Positions 22,406-34,425 of a DNA stretch of 64,000 bases are shown piece by piece. Position numbers and translations under genes: made by a program. This stretch comes from Atherinomorus stipes (lineage: Eukaryota > Chordata > Actinopteri > Atheriniformes > Atherinidae): positions 86,207 to 150,206 of the forward strand of contig JALJCO010003446.1 in NCBI GenBank assembly GCA_023101725.1, read 5' to 3'. A model generated the notes under the pieces. It was not told the origin of the DNA. It searched no databases and saw nothing but the letters and a program-made list of their open reading frames with translations. Position 1 is the first letter of the stretch. The number at the start of each line of letters is the position of its first letter.

Positions 22406-23490
22406 AGGAATATTCCACCCACAGAATGATGTAACTATTTTCCACTTCCCCTCATGGTAAGAAAGACTCTGGAGCAGTTTTTTAATATCTAAAATGCAGC
22501 CGGCGATCAGGAAGGCTTCTCGTTTCCACCCAACTTTCATATAACGGAGTTCACCGGGGTCCGAGCCAAAAGGTCCATAAAAGTCCACAAAAACTTGTCA
22601 ATATTCCTCCATACTGCTCGTCCAATGTAATCCAAGTGTCCTGAGTGGGTAGCGTCCAGAATTTACTGGAAACGACGTCATTTAGTAGATTTTTAGAGTC
22701 TAAACAGTTCTACATCTTACTTTCACGAAGTGCGCATATGCGCGTTCACAAAACTACGGAAGCCGCGACAGACGAGATCACACGTTCTCTTTTTCTTTCT
22801 TTCTTTCTTTGTTTTAAATCAATATCAACCCCTCTTGGAGCCTCTTGTGTTTGTTCCGGTTTGTCTGCAGCTCTGTCGCTCTTAGCCAAGGTTATAATAG
22901 TTTCGGATTTTTAAGTAGTTTCAGTTTTTATTTCGTTTTGACTTTTTGATTTTCAATTCAGTTAGTTTTAGTTAGTTTTTTGAGCAGATTTGCTCGTTTT
23001 TATTAGTTTCTATTTTTGGAAAATGTTTAGTTTTAGTTTAGTTTTTATTAGTTTCAGTGTAAGTTTTAGTTTTTGGGGGTTTTCTTTTCAGTAAATTATA
23101 GGTGTTTGTCTGGTGTGACATTCAAAATCATCAGAAAGTCACTTGGAGTAAAACCAGTAGAGCAAAGTAAAAAGGTTAAATAGAAATAAATTTCAAATCA
23201 ACCCAAAAGGCTGATGTATTATCTTAATTTACAAAGACTAAAACTAAGGATGTTTCTGCAATAATTTTAGTTAGTTTTAGTTAGTTTTGTGAAGATATGA
23301 TACAGTTTTAGTTAGTTATCGTTTTGTTAAAAACTGTCGTTTTTATTTTTATTTTAGTTAACTGAAATGTTTTTTCAATTTTAGTTTTAGTTTTTTCGTT
23401 AGTTTTAGTTAACTATAATAACCTTGCTCTTAGCACAATGTAAACAGTGAATTTCTTCTTCTACACCTGCATTATCGGAGAGTAGGCTCT
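22406..23490. mobile_element. TTAA foldback element C, copy 3, interrupted and truncated
   Basis: Begins after TTAA (22402-22405) with aggaatattccacccacaga and follows the left arm of the 44.3-kb copy, including gtccataaaagtccacaaaa and gtgtcctgagtgggtagcgt. At 22887 it is interrupted by a 540-bp MITE and resumes at 23427. It ends near 23490 with no right arm. Confidence 0.82.
22887..23426. mobile_element. 540-bp hAT-type MITE with exact TSD and empty site
   Basis: Ends are caaggttataatag and ctataataaccttg (inverted, 13 of 14 matching). It is flanked by the perfect 8-bp direct repeat ctcttagc at 22879-22886 and 23427-23434. The intact C copy at about 44787-44794 reads gctcttagcacaatg with one ctcttagc, so the unoccupied site is present in the window. 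The interior is rich in gttttagttagttttagtt and has no coding capacity. Confidence 0.93.
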
Positions 23491-23869
23491 GAACCCCCGA
23501 GTCAACTTGAGGTGACACGACAGACTGTGGCTGCGTTTATTATAAATCAAATTTCAACGGAGCATTGCGGCCCAGGCATCTATTATACATGCGGATAGTT
23601 AGTTATTATCTGAAGCTTTCAGGCAACGTACCCCCCCCTAAAAATACAGAGTTGGTGAGAAATGAAAGAAGAGAAAAATGACGAGTATACAGTCATTGAT
23701 TTTCTCTAAATGGTTATGATTTATTATCTGTGTACCCGTTTACACGTGTAGACGTTGACACCCCTACCTACAACTGTGAGGGTGTATCGCTCATATTCTG
23801 AGATACAAGCAAAGATCCAAAATATCCTTAACTCAGCCAGAGGAGTTCATTTTGGTCATTTGGCTGCCA
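23491..23869. other. shank2: Intron 2 segment, nothing recognised
   Basis: Short AT-rich stretch between the truncated C element and the 34-bp array. No feature identified. Confidence 0.5.
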
Positions 23870-26255
23870 GATATCACATACTAGCAGGTATTAGCTACTA
23901 CCATATATCAGATACTAGCAGGTATTAGCTACTACCATATATCAGATACTAGAGGTATTAGCTACTACCATATATCAGATACTAGGGTTTGCTACTACCT
24001 ATATAGATACTAGCAGGTATTGCTCTACTATTGATACTAGCAGGTTTGCTACTACCATATTAGATATAGAGGTTTGATACTAATATTAGATACTAGAGGT
24101 TTGTCTACATATATAGATTGGGTTTGCTATATATATAGATTAGCAGGTATTAGCTACTACCATATATAGATACTAGAGGTATTAGCTACTACCATATATA
24201 GATACTAGAGGTATTAGTTACCATATATAGATACTAGCAGGTTAGCTACTACTATATAGATATAGAGGTATTAGTACTACCATATATAGATACTAGAGGT
24301 ATTAGATACTACCATATATAGATACTAGGTTTTAGATACTACCATATATATATTGAGGTATTAGTACTACATTTAAATATAGAGGTATTGATATTCATAT
24401 ATAGATACTAGAGGTATTAGATACTATATATAAATCTGAGGTTTAGTCTTCATATTAGTACTAGCAGGTATTAGATACTTCCATATATCAGATACTAGCA
24501 GGTATTAGATACTACCATATATAGATACTAGCAGGTTTAGTCTACCATATTAGATACTGAGGTTTAGCTACTACCATATATCAGATCTAGAGGTATTAGC
24601 TACTACCTATATAGATACTGAGGTATTAGCTACTACATATATAGTCTAGCAGGTATTCGATACTACCATATATCAGATACTAGCAGGTATTAGCTACTAC
24701 CATATATCAGATACTAGCAGGTATTAGCTACTACCATATATCAGATACTAGCAGGTATTCGATACTACCATATATCAGATACTAGCAGGTATTAGCTACT
24801 ACCATATATCAGATACTAGCAGGTATTAGCTACTACCATATATCAGATACTAGCAGGTATTAGCTACTACCATATATAGATACTGAGGTATTAGCTACTA
24901 CCATTATAGATACTAGCAGGTATTAGCTACTACCATATATAGATACTAGCAGGTTTGCTATACATATATAGATACTAGCAGGTATTAGCTACTACCATAT
25001 ATAGATACTAGCAGGTATTAGCTACTACCATATATAGATACTAGAGGTATTAGCTACTACCATATATAGATATAGCAGGTATTGATACTACCATATATAG
25101 ATACTAGCAGGTATTAGCTACTACATTATAGATACTAGAGGTATTAGATACTACCATATATAAATACTAGCAGGTATTAGATACTTCCATATATCAGATA
25201 CTAGAGGTATTAGATACTACCATATATAAATACTAGCAGGTATTAGATACTTCCATATATCAGATACTAGCAGGTATTAGATACTTCCATATATCAGATA
25301 CTAGCAGGTATTAGATACTACCATATATAGATACTAGCAGGTATTAGCTCTACCATATATCAGATACTAGCAGGTATTAGTACTACCATATATCAGATAC
25401 TAGCAGGTATTAGCTACTACCATATATCAGATACTAGAGGTATTAGCTACTACCATATATAGATACTAGCAGGTATTCGATACTACCATATATCAGATAC
25501 TAGCAGGTATTAGCTACTACCATATATCAGATACTAGCAGGTATTAGCTATACCATATATCAGATACTAGAGGTATTAGCTACTACCATATATCAGATAC
25601 TAGCAGGTATTAGCTACTACCATATATCAGATACTAGCAGGTATTAGATACTACCATATATCAGATACTAGCAGGTATTAGATACTACCATATATCAGAT
25701 ACTAGCAGGTATTAGATACTACCATATATCAGATACTAGCAGGTATTAGATACTACCATATATCAGATACTAGAGGTATTCGATACTACCATATATAGAT
25801 ACTAGAGGTACTAGATACTACCATATATCAAATACTAGCAGGTATTCGATACTACCATATATCAGATACTAGCAGGTATTAGCTACTACCATATATCAGA
25901 TACTAGCAGGTATTAGCTACTACCATATTTCAGATACTACCATTTATCAGATACTACCATATATCAGATACTAGCAGGTATTAGATACCATATATCAGAT
26001 ACTAGCAGGTATTAGATACTACCATATATCAGATACTAGCAGGTATTAGATACTACCATATATCAGATACTAGCAGGTACTAGATACTACCATATATCAG
26101 ATACTAGCAGGTATTCGATACTACCATATATCAGATACTAGCAGGTACTAGATACTACCATATATCAGATACTAGCAGGTATTCGATACTACCATATATC
26201 AGATACTAGCAGGTACTAGATACTACCATATATCAGATACTAGCAGGTATTCGCC
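23870..26255. repeat. 34-bp minisatellite (first family)
   Basis: About 70 units with core atcagatactagcaggtatt followed by agctactaccatat. Spacing between successive accatatatc blocks is 34 bp. Variants agct, agat and ttcgat mark sub-blocks, including an alternating tactagat/attcgat pattern in the last 250 bp. From about 23980 to 24640 the units lose one to three bases irregularly, which looks like consensus error. Confidence 0.95.
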
Positions 26256-27480
26256 AACATGTGGCTAATTCTAATGTTTCTGACGATAACAGGGACTTTG
26301 CCGCATGCTGGACTAATAGAACAAGATCTTGCAGGATTTCATGAGTAAAAATATTGATACATCTCTTTCTGAAATTGATTGGATATTTTCAACACACAAT
26401 ATAGTGATATCTGTGTATAGATATTTTTTTGCACCCTTAGTGATACGTGACCACGGGTTTTTGTTGTGTCATTAAAAAAGTGAAAACTAAAAACTGATAC
26501 TGATATGTTTTCAATATCAAATTTCAACGTCGACATCAGCCGATGATATCAGACATCTGTTTATATTGCGTTGTAAGATAAACGGTTCGTTGAACGAGTT
26601 TGTGATCTTCACATCAGCAGAAAAAAGCTCAGCCAGTTTCCTGCTTGGATTTGATGTTTTTATGGGATGTTGGGTCCAGTGTTGATCCTCATTTGTCATC
26701 ACAAAAATGTTAGATTTGGAATGTTCTCGCACTAAAGCTCAACAAAGTTTATTTTGGGAATTTTTTAAATATAAATAAGTATTTATTTTATTTTTCCAAG
26801 TAACAAATTGCAGGACAGCTGGGTACATTGTTTTTTTTCTATGTATTTCGCATTAATTTAACATTCAAAGTATATTTATTGTATTCGTTTAATGATTTAT
26901 ACATTGAAAAACAGCTGTAAGGTGCATATTTGTAGCCTATATTTATTTTCAATGCTAGAAACCTTCGAAATTAATGCTAAATTAATGCAGTTATTTTTTC
27001 AATAATCGAGCAGCCCTAAATGGCGTCTGATTCAGCATGAGAGATTTCTGATCGGAAACCTCACAAACCTGGAGAGAGAATTTTCCTTAATCTAAAGAAT
27101 TAGGATTATTCAATTGATTAATATTTCCCAAATCCCTGTTGACACAGATTGAAGACACAAAGCCTTTAATTTTCCAGAAAAGCTCCTCTTTGCTGCGGCT
27201 GCTTCATCTGCCATCGGCTGCCGTTACATTTCCTGCCAGGAAGACCCAGAAAAGGTGGCGTCCAGTTGGAAATAACGCTGTGGGACTGAAGAAAGCTCGT
27301 CCACCTGCAGCTCTATTTTCGTTGTTTACACGACATTTCGCTGTGGATTTGTGTTTACTGTTTATCACATGCGCTGGAGAACACCTCCCAGAACTGGGCC
27401 GTGGATTTGACGGGTCGTGTTATCTCCACACCCTCCTCTCTAAAACAAATGAGGTGCATCTGGGAACTGCGAGGATCTCT
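26256..27480. other. shank2: Intron 2 segment, nothing recognised
   Basis: AT-rich intron with no repeat family I recognise and no exon. Confidence 0.55.
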
Positions 27481-27650
27481 TCATGGATGTGCAGCAGCTG
27501 TGTGATGCCGTCACGTCAGGATGGAGTAAAATCTCTGAGGAATGTTTCCAACACCTGGTTGGAGCCATGAGACTGAGAATGAAGGCGGTTCTGGAGGGAA
27601 AAGGGTCCAACCCAGTACGAGAAGGTGGACCTGATGACCATATCTGCTGT
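27481..27650 (+). pseudogene. Tc1/mariner transposase C-terminal relic
   Basis: Translation gives MDVQQLCDAVTSGWSKISEE followed by CFQHLVGAMRLRMKAVL and EGKGSNP. This matches the usual end of Tc1-like transposases (…WxxIs.e.fq.Lv.smp.Ri.avl.akGg.tr; recalled). No catalytic domain is found upstream, so only the last 50 or so codons survive. The element's inverted repeats were not identified. Confidence 0.6.
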
Positions 27651-28145
27651 TTGTCAGCTGTGTATTAAATGTGGGTAGGCTAACACGAGTTCAGCTTCCC
27701 GGCTACTTTACCAGGTTAATATGAACTGACTGGAACAGAAATACGTCGCTGAGGTTCCTTTCATTTAGTTTCCAGTTTCCACGACGGCAGATTTTATCAG
27801 GATTCTCCATCTTCCACGTCTCCATCACAGCATTGCTGCTTGTCCCTTCCTGGCTTCATGTTCATCTCATAATCAGTTTATTTGCAACTAAACACACACA
27901 TGCACACGCTAAGATCATCTATTTTTTACTCATTATTTCGTTCTTATTTATTTTAAATACCTATTAGGAAGCTTTCATATTTCATTCGTTTTACCCAACT
28001 AACTTGTGTCTACTCATACTTTCATACCTGTTGCTCTTCTTTCTTCTTGTTGTTTTACTTTTAACTTTTTAAACTCCAGTGTTCTGATCAGACCTGTCCC
28101 ACAGACCAGACAGGTTTTAGCCTGATCTGGTCTATTTAAGGCTTT
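27651..28145. other. shank2: Intron 2 spacer
   Basis: No feature identified between the Tc1-like relic and the second 61-bp array. Confidence 0.5.
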
Positions 28146-30740
28146 TATGGCTCATGTATGGCATTGGCAGATATTGTGTGGTCCAGATGTCAGATACTGG
28201 TCTGGACGTGGGTTTGAGACATGTATTGTGGGCCAGATGTGGGCCAGATGTCAGATACTGGTCTGGACCTGGGTTTGGAAAGTGTTTCGTGGCCAAATGT
28301 GGTCCAGATGTCAGATACTGGTCTGGACGTGGGTTTGGGGCGTGTATTGTGGGCCAGATGTGGTCCAGATGTCAGATACTGGTCTGGACGTGGGTTTGAG
28401 ACATGTATTGTGGGCCAGATGTGGTCTAGATGTCAGATACTGGCCTGGACGTGGGTTTGAGACGTGTATTGTGTGCCAGATGTGGTCTAGATGTCAGATA
28501 CTGGTCTGGACGTGGGTTTGAGACATGTATTGTGGGCCAGATGTGGTCCAGATGTCAGATACTGGTCTGGACGTGGGTTTGAGGCGTGTATTGTGGGCCA
28601 GATGTGGTCCAGATGTCAGATACTGGTCTGGACGTGGGTTTGAGACGTGTATTGTGGGCCAGATGTGGTCCAGATGTCAGATACTGGTCTGGACGTGGGT
28701 TTGAGACGTGTATTGTGGGCCAGATGTGGTCCAGACGTCAGATACTGGTCTGGACGTGGGTTTGAGGCGTGTATTGTGGGCCAGATGTGGTCCAGATGTC
28801 AGATACTGGTCTGGACCTGGGTTTGGGAAGTGTTTCGTGGCCAAATGTGGTCCAGATGTCAGATACTGGTCTGGACGTGGGTTTGAGACGTGTATTGTGG
28901 GCCAGATGTGGTCCAGATGTCAGATACTGGTCTGGACGTGGGTTTGAGGCGTGTATTGTGGGCCAGATGTGGTCCAGATGTCAGATACTGGTCTGGACTT
29001 GGGTTTGAGACATGTATTGTGGGCCAGATGTGGTCCAGATGTCAGATACCGGCCTGGACGTGGGTGTGAGACGTGAATTGTGGGCCAGATGCGGTCTAGA
29101 TGTCAGATACTGGTCTGGACGTGGGTTTGGGAAGTGTTTCGTGGCCAAATGTGGTCCAGATGTCAGATACTGGTCTGGACGTAGGTTTGGGAAGTGTTTC
29201 GTGGCCAAATGTGGTCCAGATGTCAGATACTGGTCTGGACGTGGGTTTGAGGCGTGTATTGTGGGCCAGATGTGGTCCAGATGTCAGATACTGGTCTGGA
29301 CCTGGGTTTGGGAAGTGTTTCGTGGCCAAATGTGGTCCAGATGTCAGATACTGGTCTGGACGTGGGTTTGAGACCTGTATTGTGGGCCAGATGTGGTCCA
29401 GATGTCAGATACTGGTCTGGACGTGGGTTTGAGGCGTGTATTGTGGGCCAGATGTGGTCCAGATGTCAGATACTGGTCTGGACGTGGGTTTGAGACATGT
29501 ATTGTGGGCCAGATGCGGTCCAGGTGTCAGATACTGGTCTGGACGTGGGTTTGGGACATGTATTGTGGGCCGGATGCGGTCCAGATGTCAGATACTGGTC
29601 TGGACGTGGGTTTGAGACATGTATTGTGGGCCAGATGCGGTCCAGATGTCAGATACTGGTCTGGACGTGGGTTTGGGAAGTGTTTCGGGGCCAGATGCGG
29701 TCCAGATGTCAGATACTGGTCTGGACGTGGGTTTGGGAAGTGTTTCGTGGCCAGATGCGGTCCAGATGTCAGATACTGGTCTGGACGTGGGTTTGAGACA
29801 TGTATTGTGGGCCAGATGTGGTCCAGATGTCAGATACTGGTCTGGACGTGGGTTTGGGAAGTGTTTCGGGGCCAGATGCGGTCTAGATGTCAGATACTGG
29901 TCTGGACGTGGGTTTGAGACATGTATTGTGGGCCAGATGTGGTCCAGATGTCAGATACTGGTCTGGACGTGGGTTTGGGAAGTGTTTCGTGGCCAGATGT
30001 GGTCCAGATGTCAGATACTGGTCTGGACGTGGGTTTGAGACATGTATTGTGGGCCAGATGCGGTCCAGATGTCAGATACTGGTCTGGACGTGGGTTTGGG
30101 AAGTGTTTCGTGGCCAGATGCGGTCCAGATGTCAGATACTGGTCTGGACGTGGGTTTGAGACATGTATTGTGGGCCAGATATGGTCCAGATGTCAGATAC
30201 TGGTCTGGACGTGGGTTTGAGACATGTATTGTGGGCCAGATATGGTCCAGATGTCAGATACTGGTCTGGACGTGGGTTTGGGAAGTGTTTCGGGGCCAGA
30301 TGCGGTCTAGATGTCAGATACTGGTCTGGACGTGGGTTTGAGACATGTATTGTGGGCCAGATATGGTCCAGACGTAAGGTACTGGCCTGGACGTGGGTTT
30401 AGGTAGTGTGTTGTGGGCCAGATGAGGTTCAGATGTCAGATACTGGTCTGGACGTGGGTTTGAGACATGTATTGTGGGCCGGATGCGGTCCAGGTGTCAG
30501 ATACTGGCCTGGACGTGGGTTTGGGAAGTGTTTCGGGGCCAGATGCGGTCCAGATGTCAGATACTGGTCTGGACGTGGGTTTGGGAAGTGTTTCGTGGCC
30601 AGATGCGGTCTAGATGTCAGATACTGGTCTGGACGTGGGTTTGAGACGTGTATTGTGGGCCAGATGTGGTCCAGATGTCAGATACTGGTCTGGACATGGG
30701 TTTGGAAAGTGTGTTGTGGGCCAGATGAGGTCCAAATATG
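28146..30740. repeat. 61-bp minisatellite (second family)
   Basis: About 42 units of 61 bp containing gggccagatgtggtccagat, gtcagatactggtctggacg and tgggtttgagacatgtattg. Two main unit types alternate: one ending gagacatgtattgtgggcc and one ending ggaagtgtttcgtggcc. The unit is unrelated in sequence to the 61-bp family at 16.8 kb. Open frames of 60-174 codons on either strand are repeat by-products. Confidence 0.96.
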
Positions 30741-32059
30741 AGGAGCTGGTCTGAATGTAAAATACATCATCTTCTTGTGCTACACGTGGTGGTCATGTGA
30801 CTGAGTCTGCGTAGATGTGAGTTAAGGCCAAATCTGGGCCGAACCAACTGCAGATGGGGGCCATAGCTGGGCCAAATATATATTGCTCAGTCTTCAGGGT
30901 GATTGTCTTTGTCTGGATGGTTTGGGGGGGTCCTGAAGGTGACGGATGTTCCCAGCCTCCCCTGATCTGGGCCGTTCCCGTGGTGACCTCTGTGACCATG
31001 GGTGGTGCGGATCCTGGTGTGGCAGCATCAAACCAGAAGTGTATTATAGATAAAATCTAATTTGAAGTCATCAGCTGTCAGTCAGAATTTAGTTCCGTCT
31101 CTCATCAGCCGATGTTCTGGTTGAGAGAATGAGACATCACACCCTCCTTCCCTCTACTACCTCCCTGGCATCTCCTCACAGATGAAATGTCTAATGTTGC
31201 TCAGGTTTCTGTTTGACGTGGGGTCAGTGGAGCAGTGGCAGAACTGATGCTTCAGCATTCACAGTCGTCTCCAGCTCCCTCCACGCTTCAGTCAATAACT
31301 CCGTGGCAATCAGGGATATTTCACATAAGCTGCGGTTTGTACACAAACCGCCAGAGTCGGCGCACATACCCGCAGACACACACTCCGATCACATGATATT
31401 CAGTCTTAAAATAACACAGAGGGGAAGCGTTGTTGCCTATAAATAATTTATTTATAGGTACGGCACAGAAAGAGCAGCGTGCCCGGCCCACGGTGCTCAG
31501 AGAGCTGCTTTTTATTTTAAAACATCCACAACGCGGCCCACGGTAAAAACACGACGCCCTGCGGAGACCAGACGGGGGGAGGGACTCTCCAGAACCGGTT
31601 TAACCGTCAATGGTACGATCCACACCCCCCAACATCAAGCACTGATAACATTCTCAGCACCACTCCTACCTCCAGTGGTATCACACGGCAACTGTCGCCT
31701 AGCAACCAGGGAAATGTTGGGTTTCTCTGTGTACATGGTGATAATGCAGCTTTTAAGAGTAAAGCTTTGCTCAGACTGAGGAGGAGGAGGGGAGTCCGGT
31801 GTGGAGGGGCGGGGCCAGTGACGGAGGGGACCACCGGTCAGGGGATGGGGTCTGAGTGATGGGCCAGCATGAGTGAAATCAAAGAGCAGAGATCCGTCCT
31901 GGTTTTACATCCCTGATATGTTTCACCTGAAATTCATTTCATTCCATAAACCAGGCGGGTTTTCCTCTTTCCTCCACGACAGATTGACACCGAGGCTGCA
32001 GCTGATTCACGGTGAGGCTCTGTGAGCAGAATCACACATCAGGAGTGGAACAGTCCATC
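30741..32059. other. shank2: Intron 2 segment with related gggcc-rich flank
   Basis: The first 150 bp holds diverged relatives of the array (ggccaaatctgggccgaacc and atagctgggccaaatat), suggesting the array arose from a dispersed sequence here. The remainder is unremarkable, with a palindromic ataaataatttatttat near 31439 and two variants of cggcccacggt. Confidence 0.5.
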
Positions 32060-32450
32060 AATCTACGACTGCCACAAAACATTTTGATAATCGAATCGTC
32101 AACGGTTATTTTGGTGATTAGTCAGCTAATCAGATCATACGAAAATTGTTGCATATTCACGGTACCAGTCGAAAGTTTTGACACTTTCTAATTGAATCTA
32201 ATGGAAAAACTGGCCCAAACTTTTGTCTGTTAGTGTGTGTGTTTACTTATGTCAATATAAAATTAAAGAAAAGCTGACCAGACAGAAATGCAGACAGGCA
32301 GCGGGAGGACAGCGGCAATTTTGAGAGGAAAAAGAAAAAACGCAAATGAAGGACGACAACGTCAAATATTTCTACATGAGAGTCAGGCTGCGACTAACGA
32401 TAGTCGATTAGTCACCAACTACTGAAACAATTAGCTGACTTATCAAATTA
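32060..32450. mobile_element. Fragments of a ctgc-actaacgat (tagtcgattagt) transposon
   Basis: ttttgataatcgaatcgtca, ggtgattagtcagctaatca (32085-32131) and ggctgcgactaacgatagtc, gattagtcaccaactactga (32386-32425) form opposing pieces. They belong to a widespread hAT-like vertebrate repeat whose ends read gctgcaactaacgatt (recalled). A tentative third piece (atagtcgacaatt...gtcgatgacattgac) lies near 34766-34812. Boundaries are unclear. Confidence 0.5.
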
Positions 32451-32491
32451 TAAATCTCATGATTATTAAATTGCTGGGAGGGGAGAAAAGA

Positions 32492-34116
32492 TATACAGCT
32501 GTGTGAAAAGGTGTTTGTCTCCTTCCTGATTTCTTACTTTTGCATGTTTGTCACACTTAAATGTTTCAGATCATCAAACAATTTAAATGTGAGACAAAGA
32601 TAACACAAATAAACAGAAAATGCAGTTTTTAAATGAAAATTTTTCATTAGTGAGGGGGGAAAGGATCCAAACCTCCATGGCCGTGTGTGAAAAAGTGCCC
32701 CCCCCCTGTTAAAACATAAATTAACTGTGGTTTATCATCTTTGGAAAGCTGAGTTCAGTTTCTCTATCCACATCCAGGCCTGATTCTGCCACACCTGTTC
32801 TCCATCAGAAATCACTTAAATAGGACCTGCCTGATGAAGTGAAGTAGACCAAAAGATCCTCCAAAGCTAGACATCATGCTGCCATCAAAGAAATTCAGGA
32901 ACAAATGAGAAACAAAGTCATTGAGATCTATCAGTCTGGAAAAGGTTCCAAAGCCATTTCTAGCTTTGGGACTCCAGAGAACCACAGTGAGAACCATTAT
33001 CCACAAATGGTGAAAGCATGGAACAGTGGTGAACCTTCCCAGGAGGGGCCGGCCGACCAAAATGACCCCAAGAGCACAGCGACGACTCATCCAAGAGGTC
33101 ACAAAAGACCCCAGAACAACATCCAAGAACTGCAGGCCTCACTTGCCTCAATGAAGGTCAGTGTTCATGACTCCCCCATCAGAAAGAGACTGGGGGGCAA
33201 AAATGGCTGCATGGCAGAGTTCCAAGACCAAAACCACTGCTGAGCAAAAAGAACATAAAGGCTCGTCTCAGTTTAGCCAGAAAGCATCTTGATGATCCCC
33301 AAGACTTTTGGGAAAATACTCTGTGGACTGACGAGACAAAAGTGGAACTTTCTGGAAGGTGGAGGTCCCATTACATCTGGCGTAAAAGTAACACGGCATT
33401 TCAGAAAAGGAACATCATAGCAACAGTAAAACATGGTGGTGGTAGTGTGATGGTCTGGGGCTGTTTTGCTGCTTCAGGACCTGGAAGACTTGCTGTGGTA
33501 AATGGAACCATGAATTCTGCTTCTACCAAAAAATCCTGAAGGAGAATGTCCGGCCATCTGTTGGTGACCTCAAGCTGAAGTGCACTTGGGTTCTGCAGCA
33601 GAACAATGATCCAGAACACACCAGCAAGTCCACCTCTGAATGGCTTAAGAACAACAACATGAAGACTTTGGAGTGGCCTAGTCAAAGCCCCCACCTGAAT
33701 CCCATTGAGATGCTGTGGCATGACCTTAAAAAGGCGGTTCATGCTGGAAAAGCCTCCAATGTGGCTGAATTACAACAATTCTGCAAAGATGAGTGGAACA
33801 AAATTCCTCCACAGCGCTGTAGAAGACTCACTGCCAGTTATCACAAACGCTTGATGCAGTTGTTGCTGCTAAGGTGGAACAACCAGTTATTAGGTTTAGG
33901 GGAAGATCACTTTTTCACACAGGCCCATTTAAATTTGGATTATTTTTCCCCCTTACTAATAAAAATCTTCATTTAAAAACTGTATTTTCTGTTAACTTGT
34001 GTTATTTTTGTCTCACATTTAAATTTGTTTGATGATCTGAAACATTCAAGTGTGACAAACTTGCAAAAAAGTAAGAAATCAGGAAGGAGGCAAATACTTT
34101 TTAACACAGATGCATC
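32492..34116 (+). mobile_element. Tc1/mariner element, degraded
   Basis: About 1.6 kb with inverted terminal regions of nearly 200 bp. The left begins tatacagctgtgtgaaaagg and holds ccttcctgatttcttacttt and gatcatcaaacaatttaaat. The right has the complements (atttaaatttgtttgatgatc, then aagtaagaaatcaggaagg) and ends near cacagatgcat. The left TA target is visible at 32492-32493; the right end is eroded. It contains one transposase pseudogene. Confidence 0.9.
32905..33975 (+). pseudogene. Tc1-like transposase, frameshifted, catalytic Asp lost
   Basis: Pieces of a DD34E transposase lie in several frames. The N-terminal helix-turn-helix begins MRNKVIEIYQSGKGSKAIS. A frame change near 32960 leads to TTVRTIIHKW and a stop at 33011-33013, then NLPRRGRPTKMTPRAQRRL. 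The frame returns near 33130 (LQASLASMKVSVHDS). The catalytic part has ARKHLDDPQDFWENTLWTDE (first Asp), HGGGSVMVWGCFAASGPG, LQQNNDPEHTSK and SPHLNPIEMLWHDLKK (Glu). In the family the second acidic residue is the first Asp of QDND; here it is Asn (aac). With several frameshifts and this loss, no active protein is possible. The true start is not preserved. Confidence 0.92.
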
Positions 34117-34236
34117 CTACATCCATCAGATATGTTTGGGATTTTTATCAGGATATTATTAGCAATGTTATCACTCATGCCATTTTGAAAATCTGAATTT
34201 TGCATCATCTCATTGAGAGAAGCTGATTTTAGCATG
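34117..34236. other. Spacer
   Basis: Short AT-rich spacer between the Tc1 copy and the next fragments; nothing recognised. Confidence 0.4.
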
Positions 34237-34425
34237 TACCATATTTTCCGGACTATAAGTCGCTCTAGAGTAGTAGTTGAGAGAGCCAAGGCAAGTTTAT
34301 TTGTAGAGCACATTTCATGTACAGGACAATTCAAAGTGCTTTACATAAAACATTATAAGCATTACAGGGCGGCGCAAAGAGAAAAAAAATTAAGAACAAA
34401 AAAGTAGAAGCATGACTTAAAATTA
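34237..34425. repeat. Two dispersed-repeat fragments
   Basis: 34237-34265 is a terminus fragment of the taccgtattttc MITE (taccatattttccggactat). It is followed at about 34285-34425 by ccaaggcaagtttatttgta, gagcacatttcatgtac and caaagtgctttacataaaac. The latter is a very common teleost dispersed motif (recalled), similar in layout to 16441-16799. Confidence 0.65.

Noticed and set aside
27139..27570. A 143-codon frame ahead of the Tc1-like relic as an upstream part of the transposase
   Set aside because: It is in a different frame from the recognisable C-terminal relic and shows none of the catalytic motifs (WTDE, QDND, LNPIE).
16800..30740. Regular repeats resembling CRISPR arrays
   Set aside because: Units are contiguous, with no unique spacers and no cas genes, in a vertebrate genome; they are minisatellites.
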